Source of the DNA: G963662905 sp963676725
GTDB lineage: Bacteria; Bacteroidota; Bacteroidia; Bacteroidales; WRLA01
Assembly (NCBI GenBank): GCA_963676725.1
Contig: OY781463.1
Location: 3,844,001-3,908,000, forward strand
DNA: 64,000 nucleotides
Direction: 5' to 3'
The notes under the pieces: model-generated
What the model was told of the DNA's origin: nothing
What the model saw: only the letters and a program-made list of their open reading frames with translations
The model's database searches: none
Part shown: positions 61,134 through 64,000 of the stretch, piece after piece
Layout of the letters: every line of letters begins with the position of its first letter
Numbering within the stretch: the stretch's first letter is position 1
Position numbers and translations under genes: made by a program

Positions 61134-64000
61134 TTATTTTTTGGATTGATCTATTTCTTTCAGCAAGACTTCAACAGCCTTTGAAAGTTGCTGGTCTGTT
61201 CCCTCGGAAACTATTTCATATTCATTATCGATAACTACATCAGGCTCAAGCTGTTGGTTTTCAAGATAATGTCCATTCATATCAAGAGTCCCTACCTCCG
61301 GAATACCGAAATATAAAGTCGGATCTTGCAGGGTTTCCCACCATACAGCTGTCATTGTTCCCGGAACAGGCATGCCGATAATTTTTCCAATGCCCAAGGT
61401 TTTATAAGCATAAGGGAAGCCGTGGGCATCAGAATAATTTCCTTCACTCACCAAAACAGCGGAAGGTTTGATCCATTTGTTCATCGGATCGAAACCAAAT
61501 TTTTGGCCACGTGGGGCAAACTGAACATAAGGCTCGCCGGAAAGCAAAGTAACAAGATCATCGTGCAACCAGCCGCCTCCATTAAAACGGGTATCAACAA
61601 TAATCGCTTCTTTTTCATGGTTTCTACCCAAGACATCCGAATAAAACTGCCTGAAACTATTACTGTTCATTCCGGCCACATGCACATAACCAATGCGACC
61701 TCCCGAAAGGCTATCGGTTAGCTCGCGTTGACGTTTCACCCATCGTTTATAAAGAAGGTGGCTTTCGGCTCGCTTGCTAATCGGCTTAACAGTCAGGGTA
61801 TCTACCAATTTATTATTTGAAACTTCCAAAAGGATATTTTTCCCTTCCTGATGGTTCATCAAACGAATATAATCGGCGTAAGAATCAACAGTTTCACCAT
61901 TAATACGAAGAATAATTGCTCCTGCTTTTATATTATCGGAATATGCAAGTGGGCTTTCATCAATAATATCGGCGATTTTTATACCGGGTCCTTGATAATT
62001 GAAATCGACAAAGACGCCAAGCGTTGCTGTTTTATCGCCTTGCTTATCGCTATGCCTGTATCCAGAACCGGTATGAGAAGCATTCAACTCGCCAAGGAGT
62101 TCGCTCAGCATTTCGGCGAAATCATAATTATTATTGATAAAGGGCAGAAACTGCCTGTAGTTATCGCCATAGAATTTCCAATCTACCTGATGCATAGCTG
62201 TATCGTAAAATTTCTTCTGGCATTGCCGCCAAACATGATCGTATAAATAGGCGCGTTCTGCTTGCAAATCTAGGCTCTGTTCCGCCGAAAAGTTGACACT
62301 TTTTTTGGATGGCTTACTTGCCGAAACCGGAATTTTATAGATACTGCCACCGGAATACAGGAAAAGATTTTTTCCTGATTTATCGAGCTGCATCGAGCCT
62401 CCACCACCGTTTAATTTCATAAGCAGTGTGGTTTTATTATCAACAAGGTCGTGCACCCACAAATCGTATCCCTTCTCGAAGCGTGCAAGATAAAACAGTT
62501 TCTTCCCATCGAGGCTAAGCACAGCATCAGAAAGACTGGAAGAATTGATGGTCAAGCGTTTCACCCTATCTTCCAATCCAGCATAATCGATCTCCACTTT
62601 TAAGCTGTCTTCTACTTTTTCATCCTTTTTCTTCTTTTTATCTTTCTTTTTATCCTCTTTCGACTTCTTTTTTTCTTTGTTCTTTTCTTTCTCCAGCTTC
62701 TCTTTTAATTCTTTTTCTTCTTTGGATAAATTAAACTCCTTCCAACCATCTTTTGTTAAAAACATTACATAAACATCACTCTGTGCTCCCCAGCTTCCGT
62801 GCGAACGCAAACCGCTACGGTCAGAAAACCAAAGCATTGCTTTACCATCGAGCACCCATTTCGGTCTATTATCGGAATAACCACTTTTGGTCAAGTTAAA
62901 AGGTTTTTCACTGCCGTCGGCTTTTACCAAAGCTATGTCAAGTAAGAATAGGTGATTGGGAGAAAATGTAGCGAGCAGCCATTTTCCGTCAGGGCTCCAT
63001 TCAAAATGTTGGTCTCCATCAGAATAGGAATAATTTAACGAACCATCCAAAACTGTGCGTTCATTACCCGATTCAAGATTTTTAACTTTTAGGGTAGTTC
63101 GTTCCTCCAGAAATGCAATTTCTTTACCATCGGGCGAATATGCAGGCTGAAAGCAATCTTCCTCTCGCACAACCAAGGGTTCTTCTTTGAGCAGGGTGGC
63201 CGATGCAAAACCAGGCTCATCTGCCCGCTGAAGGCTCGTGCAATAAATATTCCAGCCATCATTCCGTTCAGACGCATACAAAAGGCTGCGGCCATCAGGA
63301 CTAAAACTCAGGCTACGTTCCTGCCCGGGAGTCTTAGTAATCTGTTTGGTTGTTTTATAATCTGCAGATGTTACAAAGACATCTCCGCGAACAATAAAAG
63401 CAATTTCAGTCCCTTCCGGATTGGCAATCATTTCCGAGCTGCCATTGGTGTGTTTTTTATAAACGGTTTGATTTTCCTGATTGCGCAACCTCATTTTTAC
63501 ATCGAGTAAAACCGGCTCTGTGGCTTTAGTCCCTAAGGTATAAACACCTCCATTATAAGAAAAACAAAGCGTTCCGTCTTGGGCAATGCTAAGAAAACGA
63601 ACGGGATGCTTTTCGAAAAAAGTACGTTGAGCAGGAGTGCCATTGGTCGTCGTAGGCAACATCCAGACATTCATACTTCCTGATCGTTCACTTAAAAAAT
63701 AGAGTGTGTCATTTAAAAAAACAGGATCCCTATCTTCTCCTTCAAAGTTAGTAATTTTAGAATGTTTCCGGGTTTTTCTATCGTATTTACGAATATCGCG
63801 AGTTACGGAACTTGTATGATGTTTTCGCCAAATATTCTCATAACCTTTTCGATCCTGGTAATAAAATGTATTTGCATCCTCTGCAAAAGCAATTTCTTCT
63901 GCCGGCGTGGTTAAAATGCGTTCAAGACCCTTATTTTCTGTATTCACGCAATAGAGCTCTGTGATTGCTCCGGAAGGGAACATAATATTTTCAGGATCAT
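61134..64000 (-). CDS. Tricorn-like S41 protease, N-terminus beyond the window
   Basis: At least 954 residues of an exported protease related to archaeal tricorn. The open frame continues past position 64000 ('DPENIMFPSG' precedes the first internal Met), so the gene is cut by the window edge. Two beta-propellers (PD40 repeats such as 'SFSPDGRSLLYASE') are followed by a very Lys-rich insert (~435-470 of the visible part), a PDZ domain ('DIIDESPLAYSDNIKAGA') and the catalytic domain. The tricorn residues are visible: Ser-His in 'ASHTGSGY', nucleophile serine in 'NYSDAHGF' and glutamate in 'HYLENQQLEPDV'. It should degrade peptides in the periplasm. The DUF6150 gene follows directly. Confidence 0.9.
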   Translation of the reverse strand, partial: DPENIMFPSGAITELYCVNTENKGLERILTTPAEEIAFAEDANTFYYQDRKGYENIWRKHHTSSVTRDIRKYDRKTRKHSKITNFEGEDRDPVFLNDTLYFLSERSGSMNVWMLPTTTNGTPAQRTFFEKHPVRFLSIAQDGTLCFSYNGGVYTLGTKATEPVLLDVKMRLRNQENQTVYKKHTNGSSEMIANPEGTEIAFIVRGDVFVTSADYKTTKQITKTPGQERSLSFSPDGRSLLYASERNDGWNIYCTSLQRADEPGFASATLLKEEPLVVREEDCFQPAYSPDGKEIAFLEERTTLKVKNLESGNERTVLDGSLNYSYSDGDQHFEWSPDGKWLLATFSPNHLFLLDIALVKADGSEKPFNLTKSGYSDNRPKWVLDGKAMLWFSDRSGLRSHGSWGAQSDVYVMFLTKDGWKEFNLSKEEKELKEKLEKEKNKEKKKSKEDKKKDKKKKKDEKVEDSLKVEIDYAGLEDRVKRLTINSSSLSDAVLSLDGKKLFYLARFEKGYDLWVHDLVDNKTTLLMKLNGGGGSMQLDKSGKNLFLYSGGSIYKIPVSASKPSKKSVNFSAEQSLDLQAERAYLYDHVWRQCQKKFYDTAMHQVDWKFYGDNYRQFLPFINNNYDFAEMLSELLGELNASHTGSGYRHSDKQGDKTATLGVFVDFNYQGPGIKIADIIDESPLAYSDNIKAGAIILRINGETVDSYADYIRLMNHQEGKNILLEVSNNKLVDTLTVKPISKRAESHLLYKRWVKRQRELTDSLSGGRIGYVHVAGMNSNSFRQFYSDVLGRNHEKEAIIVDTRFNGGGWLHDDLVTLLSGEPYVQFAPRGQKFGFDPMNKWIKPSAVLVSEGNYSDAHGFPYAYKTLGIGKIIGMPVPGTMTAVWWETLQDPTLYFGIPEVGTLDMNGHYLENQQLEPDVVIDNEYEIVSEGTDQQLSKAVEVLLKEIDQSKK

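Overview
This 64 kb window is ordinary chromosomal sequence from a member of the Bacteroidota (Bacteroidetes), most likely class Bacteroidia; I cannot name the genus. The evidence is mutually consistent. The DNA is AT-rich. Start regions repeatedly carry the Bacteroidetes sigma -7 element TAnnTTTG instead of TATAAT/TTGACA. Secreted proteins end in type IX secretion (Por) sorting domains. The protein repertoire is also typical: an S46 dipeptidyl-peptidase (DPP7 type), a tricorn-like S41 protease, an M56 peptidase fused to a TonB C-terminal domain, an ExbB/ExbD/ExbD operon and a B12-dependent ribonucleotide reductase. I see no phage, insertion sequence, integrase or CRISPR array.

Layout. 0-4.7 kb: VOC protein, M20 amidohydrolase and an MsbA-like ABC exporter on the minus strand, then a polyphosphate glucokinase. 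4.8-7.6 kb: an overlapping three-gene module, BlaI-type repressor / membrane TPR protein / M56 peptidase-TonB, preceded by two near-identical dyads placed on its promoter. 7.9-12 kb: DsbD and a calcium-binding FG-GAP repeat protein exported by type IX secretion. 11.9-13.7 kb: divergent peroxiredoxin and OxyR. 13.7-18.1 kb: hutH, hisS and a PKD-domain secreted protein. 18.2-25.8 kb: BNR-repeat protein, small lipoprotein plus SprT-like protein, mannose-1-phosphate guanylyltransferase and DPP7. 25.9-31.2 kb (minus): a 1048-residue PLD-nuclease/SF2 helicase, an M28 peptidase and an unknown protein. 31.3-34.5 kb: tdk, two lipoprotein cyclophilins and pheS. 34.6-37.3 kb: a hybrid histidine kinase with a periplasmic-binding-type sensor. 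37.3-44.4 kb (minus): NrdJ, then an operon of a very large TolB/beta-barrel protein, a half-size TSUP transporter and a YhbP-like protein. 44.5-48.1 kb: MBL hydrolase, glycosyltransferase 9, tatD-ansA. 48.2-50.8 kb: tRNA-Ser(GGA) and the exb operon. 51-56.5 kb: CPBP protease, dusB, sigma-54 regulator, HAD hydrolase, erythromycin-esterase-like protein. 56.9-64 kb (minus): tRNA(CAU), YgiQ radical SAM protein, GPP34-like protein, mtnA, a DUF6150 repeat protein and a tricorn-like protease that runs off the window end.

How the parts fit. Much of the window is cell-envelope biology: protein export and folding in the envelope (DsbD, lipoprotein PPIases), extracytoplasmic peptide use (DPP7, M28, tricorn-like, M20, HutH, asparaginase), proton-motive-force coupling to the outer membrane (ExbB/D/D and the TonB domain of the M56 protein) and signal sensing (BlaI/M56, hybrid kinase, orphan NtrC-type regulator). 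This suggests an organism that lives largely on peptides and amino acids; that is inference. The most interesting element is the BlaI-TPR-M56/TonB module with its tandem operator. The next most interesting are the PLD-helicase, the GPP34-mtnA overlap, and the tricorn/DUF6150 pair with its 39-bp coding repeats. No individual gene family here is new to me; the novelty lies in arrangements.
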